DNA of 64,000 nt from Bacillus sp. HSf4 (GTDB lineage: Bacteria > Bacillota > Bacilli > Bacillales > Bacillaceae). Positions 24,661 through 33,202 of the stretch are shown here, piece by piece. The notes below the pieces were generated by a model. That model was given only the letters and a program-made list of their open reading frames with translations, searched no databases and was not told where the DNA came from. The number at the start of each line of letters is the position of its first letter. Within the stretch, counting starts at the first letter, position 1. The stretch lies in the NCBI RefSeq assembly GCF_029537375.1, contig NZ_CP120679.1:353501-417500 (forward strand), read 5' to 3'. The translations under genes and the position numbers were made by a program.

Positions 24661-26553
24661 ATGATGAAGCACTCCTTTTTCTTTTTCATGCTTTTTGCTT
24701 TTTTTCTTCTCGCGGGGTTTTCTTCTATAGCCGATCAATCTTTTTCAATTGATCGTGTCGATATTCAAGCCAATGTCAAAGAAAACGGCGACTTGGATGT
24801 GGAGGAGGTTTACACATACCGCTTCAAGGGTTCCTTCAACGGGGCGTCAAGGTCGTTCAGCAAGGATGAAACAGGGCGGATAAAAGGCTTTAAAGCGTAC
24901 CTGCTTGCAAAAACCGGCGAAGCCCGTCCGTTAAAAACAACGCAGGAAGATGGAACCTACTTTGCTCATACCGCGGTAAAAGATGAAGCAAAGAAAGTGC
25001 TGTTTCACTATGCTGTCGAAGATGCTGCGAAGAAATTTGAGGACACCTCTGTTTTGCGCCATTCTTTTTTCCAAAAAACGAATACAGTGATGCATCATGT
25101 AAACATTCGGGTCAGGCTTCCTGATTCGGTTCAGCCGGCGGATATCCATGCGTTTCTCCGTGAAAAAGGCGATGGTGAAATAACAGGGATCAGCTACCAT
25201 ACCGTTATATATCACAGCGGGATGATCCCGGCGGGGACAAGCTCCGAGCTGAGAATCTATTTCCCGCAAAACGCCCTGCCTAAGGCGGTTCGCCATCCTT
25301 CCTACCAAACGGTGGACGATTTGTTAGCGGAGGAAAAAAACGAGGCGGAGCGCTATGCCAAGCGGGGTGGACGGCTGGAAAACGCCGACAGGACGGCATC
25401 GGTTTTTTCCGGCATCATCGGTTTGATGATTGTCGCGGTCCTGATTCTTTCATTGGTGAAGAAAAGGCGGCAAAAACTGCTCCCGCTTGAAAAGCTGGAA
25501 GCCTTTGATCCTGTTCTGGTTGCCTATTTGTACAGAAAAGGCAGCCTCACAGAGCGCGATTTGCTGGCGGGGCTGCTGTCGCTTTATCAGCGCGGGCTTG
25601 TCACAATGAAAAAGGTGAGGGCGGAAGAACGATTTCTCCGCGACCGCAAAGCGCCTGATGAGACATATCAATTCGAATTCTCCGATGATCTCATGTCGCT
25701 GACAAAACCGGACCGGCTGTTCATTGAAAAGCTTTTTGAGCAAAAGGAAAACGGAGTTTACCTGTTCAGGCTGGACTCGCTCAGCGGACCGACTGAAGAG
25801 GAAATTGAGGAAAAGGAAGGGTTGGAGAAATACGAGCGGAAACGAATCATTCTTCAGAATGTTGTTCAAAAATGGACGGAGAACATCAGGCAGGACGCCG
25901 TATATAAAGAGTTATTTCAAGAGAACCGCTGGCTGCGCATGCTGTCGCTTACACTGCTCTTCTTCCAAACGGGGTTCCTGCTTTATATCATGGCTGCGGA
26001 TGTTGTGCCTCAGGCCGGTTTTATGATCGTATGTATGATTTTCGGCTTTGCCTTATCGGCAGGCATCGTTTTGGCCAAGTATAAACTGTATTCGATCATG
26101 TTTTTTCTCGGGCTGTTTATCGCATCTCTCTTTACGGACAGCATTTCGACCATTCTGTTTTACGGTATAAGCCTCGCGCTTTCCATCGTATTGATTGCGC
26201 TCATTCCGTCCATCAAGGAAAGCAGGTCTGCCTTCATCTACAGAAGGTCGGTTCTCTCATGGAGAAACCAGCTGAGACAAGGAGCAGGCCTTTCAGAGAG
26301 AAGCCTGTCTGAAAATGAAAAAATCTTCGTATATGCCATTGTCCTTGAAATCGAGGATGAGTCAATGGCGTTTGTCAAAGGATCAAAAAACGGACTTGAC
26401 CAAGCCTTCCCAATCCTTGGCATGGCCGCCTGCGGCGATTTTCATTACCCGTTCTTGAGCTGGCAGCAGACCTTGGCTGTTCATGGTCATACGGCAGCCC
26501 ATCATGCAGGCGGTTCAGGATCGGACGGGGGAAGTGGGCCGGGGGCTTTTTGA
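24661..26553 (+). CDS. DUF2207 membrane protein
   Basis: This 630-residue protein has an N-terminal signal sequence (about 1-27) and an extracellular beta-rich domain (about 28-235; SIDRVDIQANVKENGDLDVE, the DUF2207 opening). Membrane helices lie near 250-268 and in a cluster at about 440-520. It ends in a Gly/Ser-rich tail (GGSGSDGGSGPG), as usual for the family. The function is not known; members are associated with membrane stress. ATG 24661 or 24664 may start translation. The ECF-type promoter directly upstream suggests it belongs to the cell envelope stress response. Confidence 0.85.
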   Translation: MMKHSFFFFMLFAFFLLAGFSSIADQSFSIDRVDIQANVKENGDLDVEEVYTYRFKGSFNGASRSFSKDETGRIKGFKAYLLAKTGEARPLKTTQEDGTYFAHTAVKDEAKKVLFHYAVEDAAKKFEDTSVLRHSFFQKTNTVMHHVNIRVRLPDSVQPADIHAFLREKGDGEITGISYHTVIYHSGMIPAGTSSELRIYFPQNALPKAVRHPSYQTVDDLLAEEKNEAERYAKRGGRLENADRTASVFSGIIGLMIVAVLILSLVKKRRQKLLPLEKLEAFDPVLVAYLYRKGSLTERDLLAGLLSLYQRGLVTMKKVRAEERFLRDRKAPDETYQFEFSDDLMSLTKPDRLFIEKLFEQKENGVYLFRLDSLSGPTEEEIEEKEGLEKYERKRIILQNVVQKWTENIRQDAVYKELFQENRWLRMLSLTLLFFQTGFLLYIMAADVVPQAGFMIVCMIFGFALSAGIVLAKYKLYSIMFFLGLFIASLFTDSISTILFYGISLALSIVLIALIPSIKESRSAFIYRRSVLSWRNQLRQGAGLSERSLSENEKIFVYAIVLEIEDESMAFVKGSKNGLDQAFPILGMAACGDFHYPFLSWQQTLAVHGHTAAHHAGGSGSDGGSGPGAF

Positions 26554-26581
26554 AGGCTATCTGAATCCAGATAGCCTTTTT
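26553..26581. terminator. Bidirectional terminator
   Basis: AAGGCTATCTG (26553-26563) pairs with CAGATAGCCTT (26568-26578), followed by TTT. It overlaps the last base of the DUF2207 gene and faces the convergent DUF4188 gene. Confidence 0.8.
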
Positions 26582-26590
26582 CAGCGCGGC

Positions 26591-27061
26591 TTATCCCCGC
26601 AGCCGCTGTTCCGCTGTTTTTGTACGGTGGGTGACGGGTTGATGGCCGTATGCTTTCGCAAGGCCGAATGCCGGCATATTGTGATAGAAGGTTTCATAAC
26701 GGCCCTTCGGAACCGTATATGTTTCATGATAAATGCCGACAGCGCCTGATGCCGCTGTTTTTTGATAAAAGCGGCGCCAGGCAGCCATATGTTTTCCGCC
26801 TTTCGCATAGGCGGTCAAAGCTTCGAAAGAGCGCCAGTATTGAACCAGCAGGATCGTCCGGAAATTGATGGCCGATTCCATAGAAAGAAAGCCGAGATCT
26901 TTGTTTTGGTAAAGCTCGCGAATCATAGGCGGCATGGCGGTGAAAACCGGCCACCATTGGTGAACCGCATGCCATTTGTTGATTCTCATGCCGATCACAA
27001 ACACGACCACTTCGTCCTCAGGATCTGCCGTAAAAGGCTTGGTGATGATCGTTTTACCCAT
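26591..27061 (-). CDS. DUF4188 family protein
   Basis: This is a 156-residue protein of the DUF4188 family, which resembles dimeric alpha-beta barrel monooxygenase-like proteins. Visible family traits are VVVFVIGMRINKWHAVHQWW near the start, LLVQYWRSFEALTAYAKG in the middle and GIYHETYTVPKGRYETFYHN near the end. The biochemical role is unknown. ATG 27061 is preceded by GGAGAGG at 9 bases; the upstream ATG at 27070 touches the ribosome site. It overlaps the end of the PadR gene by 8 bases, so the two are co-translated, and the regulator probably controls the pair. Confidence 0.8.
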   Translation of the reverse strand: MGKTIITKPFTADPEDEVVVFVIGMRINKWHAVHQWWPVFTAMPPMIRELYQNKDLGFLSMESAINFRTILLVQYWRSFEALTAYAKGGKHMAAWRRFYQKTAASGAVGIYHETYTVPKGRYETFYHNMPAFGLAKAYGHQPVTHRTKTAEQRLRG

Positions 27062-27620
27062 CTTTCTCATCCTCTCCGTTTACTAAGCGTCCGATTGTCG
27101 CTTCACACCACTCGATCCCGGCCATTGTGCTGCGCTTACCGAAATCAAGTGTGAACAGCCAATATTCAGCATCTGTCGAGTGATCACCGCATGACAGAAT
27201 GGATTGTTCGATCGTTTCATACATCACGTACCGTTCTTGAAGCTTGCGCTGATATTCCCTGACTTTCTCAGCAGTCGCCGGGCGCTCCTGCTGTCTGGAG
27301 AAAAAAATCTTCAGCAGAAACTCGTTTTTTTCCGCAGCGATTTCTTTAATCGGTTCTTCAAGCCAGCTTTGCAGCGCTTTTTGTCCTTCTGCGGTTATGC
27401 GGTACTCCTTTCTATCCGGTTTCTTATCCTGCGCGGCAGGCGCAGCGGTCACCCATCCGGTATCCGCTAAATGCTTGAGGGCGGGGTAGATTTGGCCGTA
27501 GCTGATTTTCCAAAAGTGGTTCAGGCTTTGGTCGATCATTTGCTTCATTTCATATCCGGTTCGGTATCCGGCAGTAATCAATCCGAGCAAAGCGTAGGTC
27601 GTCTGATTTCTTTTCGTCAT
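27054..27620 (-). CDS. PadR family transcriptional regulator
   Basis: This 188-residue protein has an N-terminal PadR winged helix (about residues 8-85; YALLGLITAGYRTGYEMKQM, then FWKISYGQIYPALKHLADTG, RKEYRITAEGQKAL). A C-terminal Vir-type helical dimer domain follows, with repeated charged residues. ATG 27620 begins right at the winged helix; the longer frame to 27872 is non-coding in appearance. It is the first gene of a two-gene unit with the DUF4188 gene. An inverted repeat lies 12 bases upstream. Its ligand is unknown. Confidence 0.9.
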   Translation of the reverse strand: MTKRNQTTYALLGLITAGYRTGYEMKQMIDQSLNHFWKISYGQIYPALKHLADTGWVTAAPAAQDKKPDRKEYRITAEGQKALQSWLEEPIKEIAAEKNEFLLKIFFSRQQERPATAEKVREYQRKLQERYVMYETIEQSILSCGDHSTDAEYWLFTLDFGKRSTMAGIEWCEATIGRLVNGEDEKDG

Positions 27621-27631
27621 GGGCTGCCTCC

Positions 27632-27650
27632 ATATATCTCTTTGATATAT
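27632..27650. promoter_or_regulatory. Candidate PadR operator
   Basis: ATATATC (27632-27638) and GATATAT (27644-27650) form an inverted repeat with a 5-base spacer just upstream of the PadR start. A further GATATATATC-like half overlaps it. Autoregulation is inferred from the position. Confidence 0.5.
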
Positions 27651-27744
27651 ATCTTTTAGATACATAATAGCAAAGGTGTGATGATCATTGCAACACAGCG
27701 GAGCATTTTTCTCAGGAAGATTATAAAAAAATATGAAATGATAC

Positions 27745-27770
27745 GAAACCTTTAGGCGGATCAGTCCGTA
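27745..27770 (+). promoter_or_regulatory. ECF-sigma-like promoter of the Ter operon
   Basis: GAAAC (27745-27749), 17 bases, CGTA (27767-27770) resembles SigW/SigM-type promoters; the first T of the -35 is a C here. The yceC operon of B. subtilis is known to be under ECF and general stress sigma factors. The leader is about 140 bases. Confidence 0.6.
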
Positions 27771-27919
27771 TATATAGTTAAGCAAGTTAAATAATGATTC
27801 ATTAGTCTTGTATTTATGCAGACATGAATCACGCTGGCGTGATAATAAGGTCTTTAAAACTCTTGATCTCATGCAGCAGAATATGATCCGAAAGTTAAAA
27901 TAATGAGGGAGTGAATCAT

Positions 27920-28522
27920 TTGGCTATTTCTTTAGAGAAAGGTCAGCGAATCGATTTAACAAAAGGAAATGCGGGGCTTTCGAAAATTATGGTCGGCCTC
28001 GGCTGGGACCCTGTATCTTCTGGCAGCGGCGGATTTTTTGGTAAACTGTTTGGAGGAGGCGCCCCGAATATTGATTGTGATGCTTCTGTGCTGATGCTGG
28101 AGAATAACAGAATGACAGAAAAGAAGAATGTCATTTACTTCGGAAATTTAAAAAGCAGATGCGGCAGTGTTGAGCATACAGGTGACAATTTGACAGGGGA
28201 AGGCAGCGGCGATGATGAGCAGATTATCGTAGACCTTCAAAAGGTTCCCGCAAACATTGACAAGCTGGTGTTTGTCGTCAATATATACGATTGCGTCAAA
28301 CGCAGCCAGCATTTCGGAATGATTGAAAATGCCTTCATCCGCGTGGTTGATATGAACAATCGCCAAGAGATGGTAAAGTACAATCTGAAGGAGGACTATT
28401 CGGGCCGGACAAGCCTGATTACGGGAGAGATATACCGGCACGGAAACGAATGGAAGTTCACGGCTGTCGGAGAAGGTACAAACGATACAAGCATTACGGA
28501 CATCGTCAAACGCTACGCCTAA
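27920..28522 (+). CDS. yceC: TerD family protein YceC
   Basis: This 200-residue TerD-domain protein starts [16 protein letters not shown], like its two downstream paralogues. The calcium-binding region is altered. Where the paralogues have DFDLDAS, this one has NIDCDAS, and it carries a Gly-rich insertion (SSGSGGFFGKLFGGGAPN, about residues 31-48) before it. The second acidic motif GDDEQI is kept. TerD proteins bind Ca2+ and take part in resistance to tellurite and other stresses by unknown means. TTG 27920 has GAGGGAG 8 bases upstream; the GTG at 27911 overlaps that site. It is the first gene of the operon. Confidence 0.9.
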   Translation: MAISLEKGQRIDLTKGNAGLSKIMVGLGWDPVSSGSGGFFGKLFGGGAPNIDCDASVLMLENNRMTEKKNVIYFGNLKSRCGSVEHTGDNLTGEGSGDDEQIIVDLQKVPANIDKLVFVVNIYDCVKRSQHFGMIENAFIRVVDMNNRQEMVKYNLKEDYSGRTSLITGEIYRHGNEWKFTAVGEGTNDTSITDIVKRYA

Positions 28523-28549
28523 AATAATTGAGCAAAAGGAGCGATTTAG

Positions 28550-29131
28550 ATGGCAATTTCATTAGCGAAAGGTCAGAAGGTTGATTTAACGAAAACAAAT
28601 CCGGGGCTCTCAAAGGTAGTTGTCGGTTTGGGCTGGGACGTCAACAAATATGACGGAGGATTCGATTTTGACCTTGATGCCAGCGTGTTCCTGCTGGATG
28701 CCGAAGGCAAGTGCGCTTCAGAGAAAGATTTTATTTTCTATAATCAAACACAAGGCGGAAACGGGTCTGTTGTACATACAGGCGACAATCGGACAGGTCA
28801 AGGGGAAGGAGATGATGAACAGGTATCAATCGACTTGAACGCTGTGCCTGACAATATTCAAAAAATCTCTTTTGTCATTACCATTCATGATGCTGAAGCC
28901 CGCCGCCAAAATTTCGGTCAGGTGTCTAACGCTTATGTCCGCGTGATCAATGAAGACTCCAACGAAGAGTTGATCCGTTATGATCTTGCCGAGGATTTCT
29001 CAATTGAAACGGCGCTGATCACCGGTGAACTTTACCGCCATGCCGGAGAGTGGAAATTTTCAGCGATCGGTTCAGGCTATCAGGGCGGATTGGCGCGGAT
29101 CGCCACTGATTTCGGCCTGCAGATCGGCTAG
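28550..29131 (+). CDS. yceD: TerD family protein YceD
   Basis: This 193-residue TerD protein has the full calcium-site pattern [12 protein letters not shown] (about 39-50) and GQGEGDDEQ (about 84-92), and the typical ending of the family ([20 protein letters not shown]). It is about as long as B. subtilis YceD. It lies 27 bases after yceC behind a GGAGCG site and is followed by a third copy. The three paralogues probably arose by tandem duplication, with YceD and YceE closer to each other than to YceC. Confidence 0.93.
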   Translation: MAISLAKGQKVDLTKTNPGLSKVVVGLGWDVNKYDGGFDFDLDASVFLLDAEGKCASEKDFIFYNQTQGGNGSVVHTGDNRTGQGEGDDEQVSIDLNAVPDNIQKISFVITIHDAEARRQNFGQVSNAYVRVINEDSNEELIRYDLAEDFSIETALITGELYRHAGEWKFSAIGSGYQGGLARIATDFGLQIG

Positions 29132-29188
29132 CTGACAGACCGCACCGGTTTCCAAGTAGCCTGATAATTCGCGAAGGAGGTTCCATAC

Positions 29189-29767
29189 ATGGCTATTCAG
29201 TTATCTAAAGGACAGAGAATCGATTTAACGAAGACGAATCCGGGCTTAACAAAGGCATTGATCGGCTTAGGCTGGGATACAAACAAATACACAGGCGGAG
29301 CGGACTTTGACTTGGATGCTTCGGCATTTCTTGTCGACGGGAATGACAAATGTGTGAATGACCACGATTTTGTTTTTTACAACAATCTCGAGCATCCGAG
29401 CGGCGCTGTCATCCATACGGGTGACAACCGGACAGGCGAAGGGGAAGGCGATGATGAGCAGATCCTTGTCGAATTTTCCAAAATTCCCGCACACGTCGAG
29501 AAAATCGGGATCACGGTCACGATTCATGACGCGGAAAGCCGCCGTCAAAACTTTGGACAAGTATCAAACGCATTCGTCCGGCTCGTCGACGACTCTACAA
29601 ATGAAGAGCTGCTTCGTTTTGATTTAGGCGAGGATTTTTCGATTGAGACAGCGGTAGTGGTTTGTGAGCTGTACCGCAACGGATCAGATTGGAAATTTAA
29701 CGCCATCGGCAGCGGTTTTTCCGGGGGATTGGCATCCCTTTGCCGCAATTACGGCTTACAAGTTTAG
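29189..29767 (+). CDS. yceE: TerD family protein YceE
   Basis: This 192-residue TerD protein has [12 protein letters not shown] and GEGEGDDEQ as predicted calcium ligands, and [19 protein letters not shown], which is nearly the same in YceD. A GAAGGAGG ribosome site lies 8 bases before the ATG. A hairpin with a T-run follows at 29775-29816, so part of the transcripts may end here and yield more TerD than downstream products. Confidence 0.93.
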   Translation: MAIQLSKGQRIDLTKTNPGLTKALIGLGWDTNKYTGGADFDLDASAFLVDGNDKCVNDHDFVFYNNLEHPSGAVIHTGDNRTGEGEGDDEQILVEFSKIPAHVEKIGITVTIHDAESRRQNFGQVSNAFVRLVDDSTNEELLRFDLGEDFSIETAVVVCELYRNGSDWKFNAIGSGFSGGLASLCRNYGLQV

Positions 29768-29774
29768 TTTTGCC

Positions 29775-29816
29775 GACTGAACCGCCTGTGTTCTCGCGGT
29801 TCAGTCTTCTCTTTTT
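29775..29816 (+). terminator. Terminator-like hairpin inside the Ter operon, after yceE
   Basis: GACTGAACCGC (29775-29785) pairs perfectly with GCGGTTCAGTC (29796-29806), followed by TTCTCTTTTT. The next gene (yceF) starts 21 bases later, so this is an internal attenuating terminator. Confidence 0.8.
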
Positions 29817-29837
29817 AAAATTAGGAGGTAACCAATA

Positions 29838-30611
29838 GTGGATTTATTTCATCATGTTATATCAGTTTATGCTTCATTCTTTGATTGGGGCATGTGGGTC
29901 GAGGTGCTGACCGACCCTGTTTCCTGGGGGCTGATCGGCTCTCTCGTCGTGCTGGAAGGACTTTTATCAGCGGACAACGCCCTTGTTCTCGCCGTTATGG
30001 TCAAACACCTTCCGGAAAAACAGCGCAAAAAAGCGTTGACTTATGGATTGATCGGAGCATATTTCTTCAGATTCCTCTTTATCGGGCTCGGTATGATCCT
30101 GATCAAATTCTGGTGGATTAAGCTGATCGGTGCCGCCTATTTGGCGTGGCTCGTGATCAAGCATTTCTTTATCGGCGAAGGTGATGACGAATCCGGCGCC
30201 ATCAAAAAAGACGGCTGGATGGTTCGCGTGTTCGGCGTTTTCTGGGCTACAGTCATCTCAGTTGAACTCATGGACCTGGCGTTTTCAGTTGACAGCATTC
30301 TTGCCGCATTTGCGGTGTCTGAAAAAGTCTGGGTGCTTTTGATCGGCGGAATGCTCGGGATCTTGATGATGCGTACTGTCGCGAAATTCTTCCTCACGCT
30401 GATTGATAAGGTGCCTGAATTGGAAGCAACCGCATTTGTTTTAATCGGAATCATCGCATTGAAAATGGCGGCCAGTGTATGGCACATTGAAATGCCGCAC
30501 AGCGTGTTCTTCATCATTCTGATTGTTGCCTTTGCGGCTACATTTGTCATTCACTATATGAACAAACAAAAAGCCGTCAAAGAGCAAACGGCCGCTTCAA
30601 AAGAAGAATAA
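29838..30611 (+). CDS. yceF: TerC family membrane protein YceF
   Basis: This is a 257-residue integral membrane protein with seven likely helices and the TerC hallmarks: EGLLSADNALVLAVMV in the second helix with acidic residues inside the membrane, and MDLAFSVDSILAAFAVS in the fifth. TerC proteins are linked to Mn2+ export and to metal loading of secreted enzymes, and in Ter systems they form the membrane anchor of the TerD proteins. It starts with GTG 29838 behind TAGGAGGT. A second terminator-like hairpin follows it. Confidence 0.93.
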   Translation: MDLFHHVISVYASFFDWGMWVEVLTDPVSWGLIGSLVVLEGLLSADNALVLAVMVKHLPEKQRKKALTYGLIGAYFFRFLFIGLGMILIKFWWIKLIGAAYLAWLVIKHFFIGEGDDESGAIKKDGWMVRVFGVFWATVISVELMDLAFSVDSILAAFAVSEKVWVLLIGGMLGILMMRTVAKFFLTLIDKVPELEATAFVLIGIIALKMAASVWHIEMPHSVFFIILIVAFAATFVIHYMNKQKAVKEQTAASKEE

Positions 30612-30618
30612 AACTCAG

Positions 30619-30652
30619 AAAAGGGGGGGAGTGCATCTGCTCCGCCCCTTTT
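30619..30652 (+). terminator. Second terminator-like hairpin inside the Ter operon
   Basis: AAAAGGGG (30619-30626) pairs with CCCCTTTT (30645-30652), with inner GAG-CTC pairs. It lies between yceF and the biosynthetic genes, separating the TerD/TerC part of the transcript from the rest. Confidence 0.65.
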
Positions 30653-30696
30653 AATCAATAGGAGATATCGTTCCTATTCAAAAGAAGGTGACCCAT

Positions 30697-31890
30697 GTGC
30701 AATACTTTCATTTTTTATCCCCCTCTCAAAAAGAAGATATCTTTTTCAAACAGCCGGGGTCGGTGACGAAAGACTCTCCGAAACACATACTTGAGCATGC
30801 GCTCGGAGCAACGCTCTATGTTCCGGGAAACCGTAAAGATATTGCCGATATGATCACAAAGCAAAAATATCCCGAACTTTGTTCCGTTGTGTTTTGCCTT
30901 GAAGATTCGATCGGCGACTGCGAAGTTCTTCAGGCGGAAAACAATCTTGTCAGTCAGGCTGATATCATTTATCAGGCGCAAAAACTCGGGACCATCACGA
31001 GCGAGGTCCTGCCGTTGATGTTCATCCGCGTCCGCGAACCTGAACAAATGCTTGAATTGGGCAATAAGCTCGGACGTGCGCTTCACTTGTTTACCGGGTT
31101 TGTATTCCCTAAGTTCTCCACATTTAATGCTGAACACTATCTCGATACACTGTCTACATTATCAAAAGAGTCGGGCATTGCCTTATACGGGATGCCGATC
31201 TTTGAGACGCCTGATTTGCTTGTAATGGAAACAAGGATCAAAGCTTTGCACGAATTAAAAGAGACGCTTGTTTTTTATCAGGACGTCATTTTGAACATAC
31301 GGATCGGCGCCACCGATCTGTGCGGTCTTTACGGATTAAGGAGAAAGCCGCAGACCTCGATTTATGACATTATGGTCATCGCCGATTTTATCAAAGACAT
31401 GATCAATTATTTTGGATTGCAGTTTGTGATCTCCGGTCCTGTATGGGAGTATTTTGAAGATCGTTCACATACCGCCGCATCTCTTTCGGGACGGACTTCG
31501 TATTGGAAGACAGCAGCGGGCGGAGATCTGCACTTGCTCAATCCGTATATGGACGGGCTGATCAATGAAACACGCCTTGATCTCGCCAACGGCATCCATG
31601 GCAAAACTGTGATTCACCCGACACATCTCAAACCGGTGCAGAGCATGCATGTCATTTCAATTGAAGAGTACTTGGACGCCGTCAGCATTCTCGAAAGTGC
31701 GGACGGCACACGCGGTATTGTGAAAAGCTCTTTTTCCAACAAAATGAATGAAATCAAGCCGCACTTAACATGGGCGAGAAAAATACTGTTAAAGTCAGAG
31801 ATATATGGGGTGTATCATGAAAACCGCAGCTACATGGACATACTTACCGCAGAAAAGCAGCTTTCAAATATTGAATCATATGGAAGTTGA
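30697..31890 (+). CDS. CitE/HpcH-like C-C bond lyase of the Ter biosynthetic module
   Basis: This 397-residue TIM-barrel protein is related to the citrate lyase beta / HpcH aldolase superfamily. It shows LYVPGNRKDIADM (about 41-53), CLEDSIGD (metal and phosphate region, about 67-74), FIRVREPEQM and FPKFSTFNAEHYL. It belongs to the long C-C_Bond_Lyase type found in Ter operons. It should cleave or form a carbon-carbon bond of an acyl-CoA-like or phosphorylated substrate that is not known. GTG 30697 lies 6 bases after GAAGGTG; the GTG at 30688 overlaps that site. As I recall, no such gene sits in the B. subtilis yce operon. Confidence 0.8.
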   Translation: MQYFHFLSPSQKEDIFFKQPGSVTKDSPKHILEHALGATLYVPGNRKDIADMITKQKYPELCSVVFCLEDSIGDCEVLQAENNLVSQADIIYQAQKLGTITSEVLPLMFIRVREPEQMLELGNKLGRALHLFTGFVFPKFSTFNAEHYLDTLSTLSKESGIALYGMPIFETPDLLVMETRIKALHELKETLVFYQDVILNIRIGATDLCGLYGLRRKPQTSIYDIMVIADFIKDMINYFGLQFVISGPVWEYFEDRSHTAASLSGRTSYWKTAAGGDLHLLNPYMDGLINETRLDLANGIHGKTVIHPTHLKPVQSMHVISIEEYLDAVSILESADGTRGIVKSSFSNKMNEIKPHLTWARKILLKSEIYGVYHENRSYMDILTAEKQLSNIESYGS

Positions 31891-33202
31891 GTTGACGATT
31901 ACTGACAATCCGCTCTCCATTCCCCCGCGGGCATTATTTGAAATGGCGGCGAGGGTCAATAAAAAACGGGGGTTTTTGTTTGTCAGCAAAATCCTCGGCA
32001 AACACATACCGGTCCATCCATTAAAGCCGCTCATTGCATCAGGGCTTTTAGCGATGGAACACGCCGAGCGGACTTCCGGTTCGCTGATTGATGGGAAAGC
32101 CGCACTCGTATCAGGGCTGTTGGAAGAGGATCATGAGCTTGTGAAAATGGCTTACGATCTTCTAAAAAAGCAGCGCATCAAGCCTGCTGCACCTCCGCTT
32201 GTCATCGGGTTTGCCGAAACGGCGACAGCGCTTGGACATGGTGTGTTCGACTGTTTAGAAGGCGCGTCGTTTATTCATACGACAAGGGAGGCATTAAAGG
32301 ATATCGAATCCGCCCTTGTGTTTGAAGAAGAGCATTCACACGCCGTTGATCAGCGCTGCTATACAGACGGGCCCGTGTTCGAAAGCGACAGACCCGTGAT
32401 TTTAGTGGATGACGAAATCACCACCGGCAAAACGGCGCTGAACATCATCAGGGATATTCAGAAAAAGCATCCGCGCAGGGAATATGCCGTTCTTTCACTA
32501 TTAGACTGGCGGTCTAGCGAGCATAAAGAAGCGTTCCGCAAAGCGGAAGCAGAGCTCGGCGTCACCATAACGACAACCTCATTGCTGTCAGGATCTGTTG
32601 TATTTAAAGGCGAAACGCTTGATCGGTCACACTATGATTATCATCCGCATAGCGATGGCGGAGACCTCTCCATCCGGCACATCGATGTTGGCGAAGAGTT
32701 CACAGCGCTCCCCTTTGCGGCAGAAAAAACAGGCAGGGCTTCATTTGTGAAAGAGACCGGCCGGTTTGGCATCTCCGATCATGATCAACAAGCGGTCGAG
32801 GAGGCCTGCCGAAAAGCGGGCAGCCGCCTTCAAGCGCTTCGAAAAGGGAAGCGTGCGCTTTGTTTAGGAACGGGAGAGTTTATGTATCTTCCTATGAAAA
32901 TCGCAGCTTTCATGGGTGAAGGTGTTTCCTATCAATCAACGACGAGAAGCCCGATCCATCCATCTGACAGAGATCAATATGCCGTAAAAAACGGCTTTTG
33001 CTTTCCAAGCCCGGAGGATGAGGACATCAGACATTATGTCTACAACCTTCCAAAACGGGGCTATGATGAAGTGTTTATTTTTGTTGAAAAGCCTGTCACG
33101 AAAACGTCGCTGCAGCCGCTCCTAGAGGTTTTCAGTGATAGAAAAATAGAGAATGTCACCATTGTGGCTTTTTCTAAAGGAAGTGATCTTCATGACCAAT
33201 AG
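31817..33202 (+). CDS. Phosphoribosyltransferase-like protein with C-terminal TRSP domain
   Basis: This is a 461-residue protein. The N-terminal half (about 30-250) is a type I phosphoribosyltransferase with the PRPP motif VILVDDEITTGKTALN near residue 195 and GFAETATALGHGVF in the hood. The C-terminal part (about 280-455) fits the TRSP domain that accompanies such enzymes in Ter operons (LCLGTGEFMYLPMKIA, then STTRSPIHP). It could attach ribose-5-phosphate to a base-like group. ATG 31817 overlaps the lyase gene by about 74 bases in another frame; ATG 31880 is a possible shorter start. It overlaps the next gene by 11 bases. Confidence 0.82.
   Translation: MKTAATWTYLPQKSSFQILNHMEVELTITDNPLSIPPRALFEMAARVNKKRGFLFVSKILGKHIPVHPLKPLIASGLLAMEHAERTSGSLIDGKAALVSGLLEEDHELVKMAYDLLKKQRIKPAAPPLVIGFAETATALGHGVFDCLEGASFIHTTREALKDIESALVFEEEHSHAVDQRCYTDGPVFESDRPVILVDDEITTGKTALNIIRDIQKKHPRREYAVLSLLDWRSSEHKEAFRKAEAELGVTITTTSLLSGSVVFKGETLDRSHYDYHPHSDGGDLSIRHIDVGEEFTALPFAAEKTGRASFVKETGRFGISDHDQQAVEEACRKAGSRLQALRKGKRALCLGTGEFMYLPMKIAAFMGEGVSYQSTTRSPIHPSDRDQYAVKNGFCFPSPEDEDIRHYVYNLPKRGYDEVFIFVEKPVTKTSLQPLLEVFSDRKIENVTIVAFSKGSDLHDQ

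Noticed and set aside
23915..24661. Minus-strand frame of 248 codons opposite the TetR gene
   Set aside because: It is rich in Phe and Cys as expected of an antisense shadow, and the TetR reading has a clear helix-turn-helix.
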